This document shows, in pieces, positions 20,970 through 28,898 of a stretch of 64,000 nucleotides of DNA. A program made the translations under genes and the position numbers. Positions within the stretch are counted from its first letter, which is position 1, and each line of letters starts with the position of its first letter. The DNA is from Pseudomonas synxantha (lineage in GTDB: Bacteria > Pseudomonadota > Gammaproteobacteria > Pseudomonadales > Pseudomonadaceae): positions 1,674,001 to 1,738,000 of the forward strand of contig NZ_LT629786.1 of the NCBI RefSeq assembly GCF_900105675.1, in the 5' to 3' direction. The notes beneath the pieces are model-generated. The model did no database searches and had not been told where the DNA came from. It saw nothing but the letters and a program-made list of their open reading frames with translations.

Positions 20970-21854
20970 ATGCGCCTGAGTAAATCCGATCTATTGGCAG
21001 GGCTGGCGGTAACGATAATCTGGGGCGCCAACTTCTCGGTCATCGGCCTGGGTCTGGAGGATTTGGACCCGTTTGTGCTGACCCTGTTGCGGTTCACCTT
21101 CTGTGCGCTGCCCCTGGTGATGTTCATTCCTAAGCCACAGGGTGTTTCCTATGTCTTGTTGGCTGCCTATGGCGTGCTGTTCGGTGCCGGGCTGTGGGGC
21201 GTGGTCAACGTGGCGATGCACAACGGGCTGTCGGCGGGGATGTCTTCGGTGTTCCTGCAGTTCAGTGCGTTCTTCACCCTCATCATGAGCCGGTTGTTTC
21301 TCAAGGAACCCATAAGCAGGGTCCACGGGGCGGGAATGCTGTTGTCTGCGCTGGGGCTGTTCATGATCCTGCACCTGTCGGAGCAGGCGTCCACCACTCT
21401 GGGCATTTTGTTGGTGTTGCTGGCGGCGTTGTCGTGGTCGTTGTGCAACTTGATCGTCAAGGTCAACCAGCCTGAGGACATGGTGGCCTTTATCGTCTGG
21501 TCCAGTCTGTTTTCGATCCCCATCCTGTTGTTGATGACCTTGTGGTTCGAGGGTGCCGAGCCGCTGACCCACCTGGTCACCGACCTGACCTGGGGAGCGG
21601 GGTTCTCGATTGTGTTCCAGTGCTATATCACTACCATCGTCGGGTACCGGGTATGGAACAATCTGATGAAGAAATACCCGGCTTCGCGGGTGGCGCCGTT
21701 GTTGTTGATGGTACCGGTGTCGGGGCTGCTCACTTCGTATGTGTTCTTCGGCGAACAGCTGAGCCTGGGGCAGGGGGTTGCGATTGGGCTGGTGTTTGTG
21801 GGGGTTGCGATTTTCGTCAATTCGGCGGGGATCATGGCGAGGTTGGCGCGCTAG
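20970..21854 (+). CDS. DMT-superfamily transporter (EamA domains)
   Basis: 294-residue inner-membrane protein with ten predicted helices in two EamA repeats: repeat one from LAGLAVTIIWGANFSVIGL, repeat two from LGILLVLLAALSWSLCNLIVK. The second repeat contains TTIVGYRVWNNLMKKYPASRVAPL and ends FFGEQLS. Family members (YdcZ/RhaT/YedA type) export amino acids or other metabolites. The ATG at 20970 has GGGGGGAAGGG upstream. The 215-bp leader holds a TetR-like palindrome. It follows the polyamine operon in the same direction but with a gap, so it is probably separate. Confidence 0.88.
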   Translation: MRLSKSDLLAGLAVTIIWGANFSVIGLGLEDLDPFVLTLLRFTFCALPLVMFIPKPQGVSYVLLAAYGVLFGAGLWGVVNVAMHNGLSAGMSSVFLQFSAFFTLIMSRLFLKEPISRVHGAGMLLSALGLFMILHLSEQASTTLGILLVLLAALSWSLCNLIVKVNQPEDMVAFIVWSSLFSIPILLLMTLWFEGAEPLTHLVTDLTWGAGFSIVFQCYITTIVGYRVWNNLMKKYPASRVAPLLLMVPVSGLLTSYVFFGEQLSLGQGVAIGLVFVGVAIFVNSAGIMARLAR

Positions 21855-21858
21855 AAAA

Positions 21859-21948
21859 TGTGGGGCTGGTGTGATGATTCGATGGCGGTGGGTCGGTCAC
21901 AGATCTGTTTGCTGACACTCCCTCATCGGGGGCAAGCCCCCTCCCACA
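21859..21948. repeat. REP pair, left arm degenerate
   Basis: The right arm CATCGGGGGCAAGCCCCCTC is intact. The left arm has decayed to TGTGGGGCTGG followed by the usual GATGGCGGTGGGTC spacer. Lies just after the EamA stop. Confidence 0.75.
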
Positions 21949-21984
21949 GTTGATCGCATTTATTCAGGCAAAACGCGGTTGAAA

Positions 21985-22072
21985 TGTAGGAGGGGGCTTG
22001 CTCCCGATAGCGGTGGTTCAGAGACAGGGATGTTGACTGACCCACCTATATCGCTGCAAACCTCCTCCCACA
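21985..22072. repeat. REP pair, right arm degenerate
   Basis: The left arm is near consensus (TGTAGGAGGGGGCTTGCTCC); the right arm is decayed (ATCGCTGCAAACCTCCTCCC). It directly follows another doublet, so two REP insertions sit in tandem between convergent genes. Confidence 0.75.
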
Positions 22073-22075
22073 TAG

Positions 22076-22972
22076 TTAGATAGCGGTAGGTTCAGTCAGC
22101 ACCTTGCGAAAGGTTTCCACCAATGGTCGCAGGTTGACCCGGTGCCATGCCGCCCACAGCGGTGTGGTGTAGCTCAGCCATGGCAGCTCGCGCAACACCA
22201 CGCCGGGCGGTGCGTTGCGGCTCAGGCCCTTCTGCACCATCGCCACTCCAAGCCCCGAGGCCACCAGGCCCAATGCGGTAAAGGGTTCGCTGGCTTCCAT
22301 GGGAATCTGCGGGGTGAACCCGGCACGGATACAGGCGGCGACGAAATCATCGGCGGGGTTGGCGCCGGTTTTGCGCTGCACGCCGATCCATTGTTGTTCG
22401 GCCAGGTGTTCAGGCAACAATTCGCTTTGCCTGGTCAGCGGATGCTGTTCGGGCAGGGCCAGCAGCATCGGGTCGTCGAGCACTTGCAAGGCGGTCAGGT
22501 CCGGGTCGTCGGCGGCAGGCGGTTCGCCCACCAGGGCGATGTCCAGGCTGCGTTGGCGCAAGCCCTCCAATTGCTCAAGGGAGGGCAGGTTGTACAGTTT
22601 GATGTGCACGGTGGGCCGGTCATCGCGCAGGATGCGCAGGGCGTTGGGCAGTACGCCGGCATGCATGGCATTTTCGATATAGCCGATGCACAAGCCGCCT
22701 TCTTCCCCACGGCCCAGGCGCTTGCCCAGGGATTCCAGGCGATTGGCGTGGGTCAGCAGCGCCTTGGTTTCGGCCAGGAAGGTCTGGCCGTCGCGGGTCA
22801 GGCGGATGCGCTGCTGGCTGCGTTCGAACAGGGTCAGGCCCAGCCGCTCTTCGAGCTGGGCGATCTGGCGGCTCAGGGGTGATTGAGAGATGTGCAGGCG
22901 TTCGGCGGCGCGGCCGACGTGTTCTTCTTCGGCGACCACTTCGAAGTAGCGCAGTTGGCGTAGATCGATCAT
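22076..22972 (-). CDS. LysR-family transcriptional regulator
   Basis: 298 residues. An N-terminal winged helix-turn-helix (LRQLRYFEVVAEEEHVGRAA, RLHISQSPLSRQIAQLE) precedes a type-2 periplasmic-binding-like effector domain. Start at 22972 (MIDLRQLRYF); 20 further in-frame codons upstream have no ribosome site. It is divergent from an AKR-SDR-SRPBCC operon with 109 bp between starts, which contains GGTCTGACC (23017-23025), and is the likely regulator of that operon. Effector unknown. Confidence 0.92.
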   Translation of the reverse strand: MIDLRQLRYFEVVAEEEHVGRAAERLHISQSPLSRQIAQLEERLGLTLFERSQQRIRLTRDGQTFLAETKALLTHANRLESLGKRLGRGEEGGLCIGYIENAMHAGVLPNALRILRDDRPTVHIKLYNLPSLEQLEGLRQRSLDIALVGEPPAADDPDLTALQVLDDPMLLALPEQHPLTRQSELLPEHLAEQQWIGVQRKTGANPADDFVAACIRAGFTPQIPMEASEPFTALGLVASGLGVAMVQKGLSRNAPPGVVLRELPWLSYTTPLWAAWHRVNLRPLVETFRKVLTEPTAI

Positions 22973-23081
22973 GTAAGACCTCTGGGGACTCAAGTTGGTC
23001 GCAGTATGTCTTGGACGGTCTGACCAGCGCAATCTAGGATCTGCTCAACGGTCACCCCCTTGAACCGATGAGGATCCCACC

Positions 23082-24086
23082 ATGAGCTTGAAAGACAAAC
23101 TGCCCGGCGTACTGGGCTTTGGCACCGCCCCCCTTGGCAATATGTTCCGCGCCATTCCTGAAGATGAAGCCCAGGCCACTGTCGAGGCCGCCTGGAGCCA
23201 CGGCGTGCGTTACTTCGACACTGCACCCTTCTACGGCTCGGGCCTGTCGGAAATCCGCCTGGGCCAGGCCCTGTCTAACTACAATCGCGATGACTACGTG
23301 CTCAGCACCAAGGTCGGCCGGGTGATTCTGGATGAAGTAGAAGCCGGCTCTCGCGACCTCGGCGAAAAAAGCGGCGTGTTCGAACACGGCCGCCCGAACA
23401 AGATGCTCAATGACTACAGCGCCGACGCCACTCTACGCTCCATTGAAGACAGCCTCGAACGCCTGCAGACCGATCGCCTGGACATTGTGTGGGTTCACGA
23501 CATCGCCCAGGACTTCTACGGCGACCAATGGTTGGAGTACTTCAACCAGGCCCGTACTGGCGCGTTCAAAGTACTGACCCGCTTGCGTGAAGAGGGCGTG
23601 ATCAAGGCCTGGGGCCTGGGCGTCAATCGTGTCGAACCTTGCGAACTGACCCTGGACCTGGCTGAGGCCCAGCCCGACGGTTTCCTTTTGGCCGGCCGCT
23701 ACACCCTGCTGGACCACGAGCGCGCCCTGCAACGCTTGATGGATTCGGCCTTGGCCCAGCACGTCGAAATTGTCGTTGGTGGCCCCTACAGCTCCGGCAT
23801 TCTTGCCGGCGGCACGCACTTCGAATACCAACCAGCCAACCCGGCGATCATCAGCAAGGTCGAGCAGATCAAGGCGATCGCCCAGGTGTTTGGGGTGAGC
23901 GTGAAAGCCGCGGCGCTGCAGTTCTCCCTGGCGCACCCGGCAGTGGCGGCGGTGATACCCGGTGCCAGTCGTCCGGGACGGATTGCCGAAGATGTCGCGG
24001 CGTTGTCAGAGAAGATTCCAGCAGCCTTCTGGCAAGCGTTGCGCGAGGCCCGATTGATATCGGACCGTGCGCCTTTGCCTCTCTGA
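23082..24086 (+). CDS. Aldo/keto reductase (D-threo-aldose/pyridoxal dehydrogenase-like)
   Basis: 334-residue AKR TIM barrel. It has YFDTAPFYGSGLSE with the catalytic Asp and Tyr, VLSTKVGRV with the Lys, VWVHDI with the His, and PGASRPGRIAED as the NADP-binding end. The pattern matches the D-threo-aldose 1-dehydrogenase/L-fucose or pyridoxal 4-dehydrogenase subgroup. First gene of a three-gene operon with an SDR (18 bp later) and an SRPBCC protein (27 bp later), divergent from a LysR gene. Substrate not deducible. Confidence 0.9.
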   Translation: MSLKDKLPGVLGFGTAPLGNMFRAIPEDEAQATVEAAWSHGVRYFDTAPFYGSGLSEIRLGQALSNYNRDDYVLSTKVGRVILDEVEAGSRDLGEKSGVFEHGRPNKMLNDYSADATLRSIEDSLERLQTDRLDIVWVHDIAQDFYGDQWLEYFNQARTGAFKVLTRLREEGVIKAWGLGVNRVEPCELTLDLAEAQPDGFLLAGRYTLLDHERALQRLMDSALAQHVEIVVGGPYSSGILAGGTHFEYQPANPAIISKVEQIKAIAQVFGVSVKAAALQFSLAHPAVAAVIPGASRPGRIAEDVAALSEKIPAAFWQALREARLISDRAPLPL

Positions 24087-24104
24087 TTCCCAAGGAGTTT
24101 AAGT

Positions 24105-24902
24105 ATGAACATCGATGTGAGCGGCAAAGTGGCCATCGTCAGCGGCAGCACCGCTGGTATCGGCCTGGGCATCAGCCAGGCCCTGGCGCAATCCGGGGCC
24201 ACGGTAGTGGTGATCGGTCGGGACGCGGGCAAGGTCGACGACGCCTTGGCCAGCATCCGTCAGGCGGTGCCCGGCGCTGACCTGCGTGGGCTGGTGGCCG
24301 ACCTTGGCACCCTCGAGGGCGCCGAGAAACTATTCGCTGCCGAACCTCGCGCCGATATCCTGGTCAACAACCTCGGCATCTTTAACGATGTGGATTTCTT
24401 CGAGGCGCCGGACAGCGAGTGGACGCGCTTCTATGAGGTCAATGTGATCTCCGGCGTGCGCCTGGCGCGCCATTATGCGCCAGGCATGGTCGAGCAGGGC
24501 TGGGGCCGGGTGATCTTTGTGTCGTCGGAGTCCGGCGTGGCTACGCCGGCCGACATGATCAACTACGGCGTGACCAAAAGCGCCAACCTGGCGGTGTCCC
24601 ACGGTTTGGCCAAGCGCTTGGCGGGCACCGGCGTCACGGTGAATGCGATCCTGCCGGGGCCGACCTTTACCGACGGCCTGGAGCAGATGCTCAAGGACGC
24701 TACGGCCCAGTCCGGGCGCAGTGCACGGGAAGAGGCCGATGTGTTCGTGCGTAATGCGCGGCCTACCTCGATCATCCAGCGCGCCGCCAATGTGGATGAA
24801 GTGGCGAACCTGGTGGCGTACATTGCTTCACCGCTGTCGTCTGCCACCACCGGTGCCGCGTTGCGGGTTGACGGCGGCGTTGTCGACAGCATGGCGATCT
24901 GA
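24105..24902 (+). CDS. SDR-family NAD(P)-dependent oxidoreductase
   Basis: 265-residue classical SDR. It has SGSTAGIGLGIS at the N-terminus, NNLG in place of NNAG, the catalytic Ser in FVSSESG and Tyr-x-x-x-Lys in YGVTKSA, and a C-terminal GAALRVDGGVVDSMAI. The ribosome site AAGGAG precedes the ATG. It sits between the AKR and SRPBCC genes in one operon, so it may act on the same carbonyl substrate. The NNLG variant is common in SDRs of unknown substrate. Confidence 0.9.
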   Translation: MNIDVSGKVAIVSGSTAGIGLGISQALAQSGATVVVIGRDAGKVDDALASIRQAVPGADLRGLVADLGTLEGAEKLFAAEPRADILVNNLGIFNDVDFFEAPDSEWTRFYEVNVISGVRLARHYAPGMVEQGWGRVIFVSSESGVATPADMINYGVTKSANLAVSHGLAKRLAGTGVTVNAILPGPTFTDGLEQMLKDATAQSGRSAREEADVFVRNARPTSIIQRAANVDEVANLVAYIASPLSSATTGAALRVDGGVVDSMAI

Positions 24903-24929
24903 TTTTTTTCCTGTTTTGGAGTATTTCTC

Positions 24930-25346
24930 GTGGCAACAGCATCTTCTGTGATTGAAATCCCGGCATCGGCCGACCAGGTCTGGCAACTGATCGGCGGCTT
25001 CAACAGCCTGCCCGACTGGCTGCCCTTTATCGCCAAGAGCGAGCCAGGCGAAGGTGGTCGTGTGCGTCACCTGACCACGGCTGACGGCGGCCAGATCGTC
25101 GAGCGCTTGCAGAGCTTCGACAACGTGGCGCGCACCTACAGCTATACCATTGAGGCGTCGCCGTTTCCGGTGAGTGCTTATCTGGCGACCTTGCAGGTTG
25201 AAGCGCTGACTGAGACGTCGGCGAAAGTGACTTGGTCCGGCGTGTTCACCCCGGCAGCAGGCACTACGGATGCGGCAGTGGAAGAACTGTTTGCCGGCGT
25301 CTACAGCGGTGGACTCGAGGCGTTGCGCGGTAATTTCCCCGACTGA
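24930..25346 (+). CDS. SRPBCC-family (START/polyketide cyclase-like) protein
   Basis: 138 residues with the helix-grip pattern of the SRPBCC superfamily: ASSVIEIPASADQVWQLIGG at the N-terminus, a Trp-rich LPDWLPFI loop, and a long C-terminal helix. It probably binds or transforms a hydrophobic ligand. Reading starts at GTG 24930 behind TTTTGGAG; no ATG fits. It is the last gene of the AKR-SDR operon. It could also be a ligand carrier rather than an enzyme. Confidence 0.85.
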   Translation: MATASSVIEIPASADQVWQLIGGFNSLPDWLPFIAKSEPGEGGRVRHLTTADGGQIVERLQSFDNVARTYSYTIEASPFPVSAYLATLQVEALTETSAKVTWSGVFTPAAGTTDAAVEELFAGVYSGGLEALRGNFPD

Positions 25347-25352
25347 ATCCGG

Positions 25353-25871
25353 CTAAAGCTCGACAGCTCCCACATTGAACAGATGTGCGTGGGCTGTCGC
25401 GACTGCCTGTGCCGGCGTTATTCGCGCGGTATCAAGCCTGAACGCCGGTTCATCCCAGGGTTCGTACTCATGCACCAGCACCGACTGCCAGGTCGGCGGC
25501 ACCAGCCCGGGAACATCGCCCACCCGGCGTTCCACACGGCGCCGGTGCTCCTGCTGATCAGAACACACCACCTGGATATTGATCAGTTCTACCCCCGCTG
25601 TCGTCGCCACCGCCTGCCAGGCTTGGCGGCTCTCCCTGACCGGGTTCACGCAATCGGCAATGACCCGCTGCCCCAAGCGCAAATTACTCAGCGCCAGCGC
25701 ATTCGCCACGCCGTAGCCGCTGGCACCCACATCGCCCATCAATACCGCTGCGTCCCGCAGTGCCTGTTCGATCACATCGATGCGCAGGTAAACCGCGCCG
25801 GTCTGTCGCGCCAGTTGCCTGGCAATCGTGGTCTTGCCGCTGCCGGGCAGGCCGCTGAATACGATAAGCAT
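25353..25871 (-). CDS. Small P-loop NTPase / kinase-like protein (AAA_33)
   Basis: 172 residues. Walker A GLPGSGKTTIARQLA is at the N-terminus and the body has the alternation of a nucleoside/shikimate-kinase-like fold, with VIADCVNPV and an Arg-rich lid (QQEHRRRVERRVGD). Related proteins phosphorylate small metabolites or antibiotics (Zeta-toxin/chloramphenicol-phosphotransferase fold), but I cannot name a substrate. ATG at 25871 has the best ribosome spacing (AGGG with 9 nt); ATG 25877 is an alternative. It is convergent with the SRPBCC gene, with 6 bp between stops. Confidence 0.82.
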   Translation of the reverse strand: MLIVFSGLPGSGKTTIARQLARQTGAVYLRIDVIEQALRDAAVLMGDVGASGYGVANALALSNLRLGQRVIADCVNPVRESRQAWQAVATTAGVELINIQVVCSDQQEHRRRVERRVGDVPGLVPPTWQSVLVHEYEPWDEPAFRLDTARITPAQAVATAHAHLFNVGAVEL

Positions 25872-25885
25872 GACCATCAACCCTT

Positions 25886-25985
25886 TGTAGGAGCGAGCTT
25901 GCTCGCGAAGAACGTCAACGATAACGCGTACTTGCAGGTAAAACGTGTCGTCTTCACGATTTTCGCGAGCAAGCTCGCTCCTACA
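25886..25985. repeat. REP pair of a second family (TGTAGGAGCGAGCTTGCTCGCGA)
   Basis: Arms TGTAGGAGCGAGCTTGCTCG and CGAGCAAGCTCGCTCCTACA are exact complements flanking about 60 bp. Sequence differs from the GTGGGAGGGGGCTTGC doublets elsewhere in the window, though the GAGCTTGCTC centre is related. Only complete copy of this family here. Confidence 0.85.
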
Positions 25986-26028
25986 GTGTTATTAGAACTG
26001 CTTCACTTCGACAACAGGACCTGCACCC

Positions 26029-26832
26029 ATGACCTTGCCGTTCGTGAAGATGCACGCCCACGGCGACGACTTCATCATCATCGACCGCCGTGGCCAGGAC
26101 AACCCCATCACTGCGCAGGTTGCCCGTCGCCTGGGTAATCGCCACACGGGCATCGGTTTCAATCAACTGGCGGTGGTGCTCGACTGTGAGGATGCCGCCG
26201 CGCGCATTCAATTCTGGAACCCCGACGGCACGCGCCTGCACACTTGCGGCAGCGCTACCCGCGGCGTGGCTGACCGCCTGATGCACGAGGCCGGTACCCA
26301 GGCCGTCGTGCTGCGTACCGAGCGTGGGTTACTGACGTGTACCCGCGTCGAAGGGCAGCAGGTGTCGGTGGACATGGGCGCGCCGTTGCTGGACTGGGCA
26401 GCGGTGCCCCTGGCCAAGGCGATCGACACCCGCGTGCTGCCCATCGATGGCAGCCCGGCGGCTTGCAGCATGGGCAACCCGCACTGTACGTTTTTCGTGG
26501 AGGACATCGCCGCCATCAACGTCGCGACGGTCGGCCCGGCACTGGAAGTTCACCCACTGTTCCCGGCCAAGACCAATGTACATTTCGTACAAGTGCTGAG
26601 CCGCAGCCATATCCGCCTGCGCATCTGGGAGCGTGGCGGCGCTGTGCCGTTGGGGTCCGGTTCGTGTTGTTGCGGGGCGGTGGTCAATGGAATTCGGCGC
26701 GGGCTGCTCGATGACACCGTGGCGGTCGAGTGCGACGGCGGTACGGTCACGGTGCAATGGGACGGGCAGGGCGGGGTGATACTGACCGGCCATGTAGAAC
26801 CGATCATGCAGGGCGCCGCGTACCTGTACTAG
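26029..26832 (+). CDS. Diaminopimelate-epimerase-like protein (DapF paralogue / amino-acid racemase family)
   Basis: 267 residues with the two-domain DapF fold pattern. Conserved are FVKMHAHGDDF, RHTGIGFNQL, the first catalytic Cys in HTCGSATRG, GNPHCTFFVED, and the second Cys in GSGSCCCGAV. True DapF reads HGxGNDF, CGNGxRC and ACGTG at these places, so substrate-contacting residues differ while both cysteines remain. This suggests a cofactor-independent two-base racemase or epimerase on another amino acid, as in the histidine-racemase branch of the family. It is a lone gene, not next to lysA, and so is unlikely to be the housekeeping copy. Confidence 0.85.
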   Translation: MTLPFVKMHAHGDDFIIIDRRGQDNPITAQVARRLGNRHTGIGFNQLAVVLDCEDAAARIQFWNPDGTRLHTCGSATRGVADRLMHEAGTQAVVLRTERGLLTCTRVEGQQVSVDMGAPLLDWAAVPLAKAIDTRVLPIDGSPAACSMGNPHCTFFVEDIAAINVATVGPALEVHPLFPAKTNVHFVQVLSRSHIRLRIWERGGAVPLGSGSCCCGAVVNGIRRGLLDDTVAVECDGGTVTVQWDGQGGVILTGHVEPIMQGAAYLY

Positions 26833-27962
26833 AACATCACGGTAAAGGTGGTGCCGGCCATCACACAGGAACTCACCGCCACATCGCCGCCGTGCACCCT
26901 GGCCAGTTCGCGCACGATATACAGGCCCAGGCCGACGCTGCGCACGTCGCTGCCCTGATCGGTGCCACGGGTCATGGGTTCGAACAGCCCCGCAAGCAGT
27001 GTTTCGGGAATTGCCGGGCCATGGTTGTGCACGGCGACGGCGCAGGCGTTGTCGCCCAGGCGCGAGGTGATGGTGATCGGTTGCAGCAGGTCGCCATAGG
27101 CCACGCTGTTGGCGACGAGGTTGCCAATGATCTGCTGCACCCGGTCGGCATCCAGGCACGCTTGGCCAAGGCCCTCGGCGTGATGCACCAGCGTGGCGGC
27201 CGGGAAGGCCACGCGCAGTTCGTCCACCGCATGCTGGATCACATTGTGCAGATCCAGCGGTACCGCCTTGATGGTGATGCCTTGGCCGACTCGGGCCTGG
27301 GTGAAGTCCAGCAAGTCGGCGATCATGCGTTGAGCGCGTTCCGACGACTGGCCGATGTGCCCCAGCAACTGGCGCTCCTTGGCTGTGCGCTCGCCGCGCT
27401 GGAGAAAGTCCGAAGCCATGCGGATCGCGGTGAGCGGGTTTTTCAAATCGTGGCTGACAATCGCCACCATCTGCTCGGCGAACAACGCCCGGCGCTGGGC
27501 GATGGCATAGGCCTTGCTCAATTCGGCCTGGGCCTGGTGCAAGGCCAGTTCGGTGGCGGTTTTTTCCTGGAGCAGGGCTTCGGCCAACTTGCGCGCATTG
27601 AGCAGTTCGCGCTCGTACTTGTCACGGTCGGTGGTGCCGAACAGCGCCAGGTCATACACCACGCCGTCGGGCTGCTGGCGCTGGCTGGCGTTGAGCAAGA
27701 CGGTGAATTTGTGCCCGGCGCAATGGCGGATGTCGAGCTTCACCTCGGTGACGCTGCCATGCATGCGCAGCATCGGTGCCAGGTGGGTCTGGTAGAAGAT
27801 CCGTCCGCCCATGGTCAGCAGGTCCTGGAACCTGCGCCCCTGCAACTCGGCCGCGCTGAACCCGAGCCAGTCGCTCAGGCGCGGGTTGACGTGCAGGATG
27901 CTGCCGTCCTCCTGGGTCACGGCCAGGGCGCAGGCGGCGCTGTCGAACAGCGAGTCAGGCAT
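26829..27962 (-). CDS. PAS-domain sensor histidine kinase (RsbP-type PAS)
   Basis: 377 residues, soluble. An N-terminal PAS domain (about 1-115) contains TMGGRIFYQTHLAPMLRMHG, a motif I associate with the PAS domain of RsbP-type proteins. A coiled-coil linker (about 118-160) follows, then HisKA with VSHDLKNPLTAI and an HATPase domain with NLVANSVAYG, PAIPETLLAGLFEPM and SVGLGLYIV. Its start lies inside the 3' end of the RsbQ-like hydrolase gene (8-bp overlap), so the two are co-translated. In Bacillus, RsbQ activates the PAS phosphatase RsbP; here the output is a kinase. No response regulator is adjacent. The stop overlaps the convergent dapF-like gene by 4 bp. Confidence 0.9.
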   Translation of the reverse strand: MPDSLFDSAACALAVTQEDGSILHVNPRLSDWLGFSAAELQGRRFQDLLTMGGRIFYQTHLAPMLRMHGSVTEVKLDIRHCAGHKFTVLLNASQRQQPDGVVYDLALFGTTDRDKYERELLNARKLAEALLQEKTATELALHQAQAELSKAYAIAQRRALFAEQMVAIVSHDLKNPLTAIRMASDFLQRGERTAKERQLLGHIGQSSERAQRMIADLLDFTQARVGQGITIKAVPLDLHNVIQHAVDELRVAFPAATLVHHAEGLGQACLDADRVQQIIGNLVANSVAYGDLLQPITITSRLGDNACAVAVHNHGPAIPETLLAGLFEPMTRGTDQGSDVRSVGLGLYIVRELARVHGGDVAVSSCVMAGTTFTVMF

Positions 27963-28767
27963 CGGCAGCTGCCCACGGCGCCAGGAACAAGTCCATCGCC
28001 GCCGCGCACGCCTGGGGCGCGCTCATATGCGGGCAATGGCCGACATTGTCCACCAGGCGATAAGTGCTGTTGGCCATCACGGCATGCAGGTATTCACCCA
28101 CGGCCACGGGGGCGATCAGGTCGTCGCTCGATTGCAGGATCAACACCGGGGTGGCCAGGCCCTGCACGTCGTGGCGGTTATCCGAGAGGAAGGTCACGCG
28201 TGCGAACTGCTTGGCGATGTCCGGCTCGGTGCGGCAGAAGCTTTCGGTGAGTTCGGTGCTCAATGCCGGTTGAGTCGGCGCGCCCATGATCACCGGGGCC
28301 ATGGCGCTGGACCAGCCCAGGTAGTTGCTGTCCAGGGTATCTAGCAGGTCGTCGATATCGTCGTGCTTGAAGCCGCCGACATAGTCCTCGCTGTCGATAT
28401 ACCGGGGTGACGGGCCGATCATCACATGTGCGGCAATGCGCCCGGGGGCGAAACGGTCGGCGAGGGTGCCGATCATCGCGCTGACCGAGTGGCCCACCAG
28501 AATCACCGGGCCTTTGGCGTAGGCGTCGACAATCTCGTTGAGGTCGCGGGCATAGCCGTCCAGGCTGCTGTATTTGGTTTTGTCGAACGCACTCAGGTCC
28601 GACAGGCCGGCGCCGACCAAGTCATACAGCACCACGTGAAAGCGCTCGAGAAAGTGCGGCGCCAGATAATTCCACATCGCCTGGTTACAGCCAAAGCCGT
28701 GGGAAAACACCAGGGTCGAAGGCCCATGGCCCTTCACACTGACGTGGTTGCGGTGACGTAGATCCAT
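27955..28767 (-). CDS. RsbQ/KAI2-like alpha/beta hydrolase
   Basis: 270-residue alpha/beta hydrolase of the RsbQ/D14/KAI2 family. The catalytic triad is visible: Ser in GHSVSAMIG, Asp in SSDDLIAP and His in VGHCPHMS. The N-terminal VSVKGHGPSTLVFSHGFGCNQ is also characteristic. In Bacillus subtilis RsbQ relays an unknown small molecule to the PAS domain of RsbP and so turns on the general stress response; plant D14/KAI2 are strigolactone/karrikin receptors. Its overlap with the PAS kinase gene strongly suggests that it is a ligand receptor or processor for that kinase. Confidence 0.93.
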   Translation of the reverse strand: MDLRHRNHVSVKGHGPSTLVFSHGFGCNQAMWNYLAPHFLERFHVVLYDLVGAGLSDLSAFDKTKYSSLDGYARDLNEIVDAYAKGPVILVGHSVSAMIGTLADRFAPGRIAAHVMIGPSPRYIDSEDYVGGFKHDDIDDLLDTLDSNYLGWSSAMAPVIMGAPTQPALSTELTESFCRTEPDIAKQFARVTFLSDNRHDVQGLATPVLILQSSDDLIAPVAVGEYLHAVMANSTYRLVDNVGHCPHMSAPQACAAAMDLFLAPWAAADA

Positions 28768-28898
28768 GGGCGTCTCGTAGATGGCAAATAGCTATGTGGG
28801 CGTGGCAGCAGTTTAGATAGTCGCACGCTTAGGGTCACGTGTTATACGTCGATCAGGTAGAGTCGATGCCTTCAGGAAGAAACTTCAGGTAACAAAGC

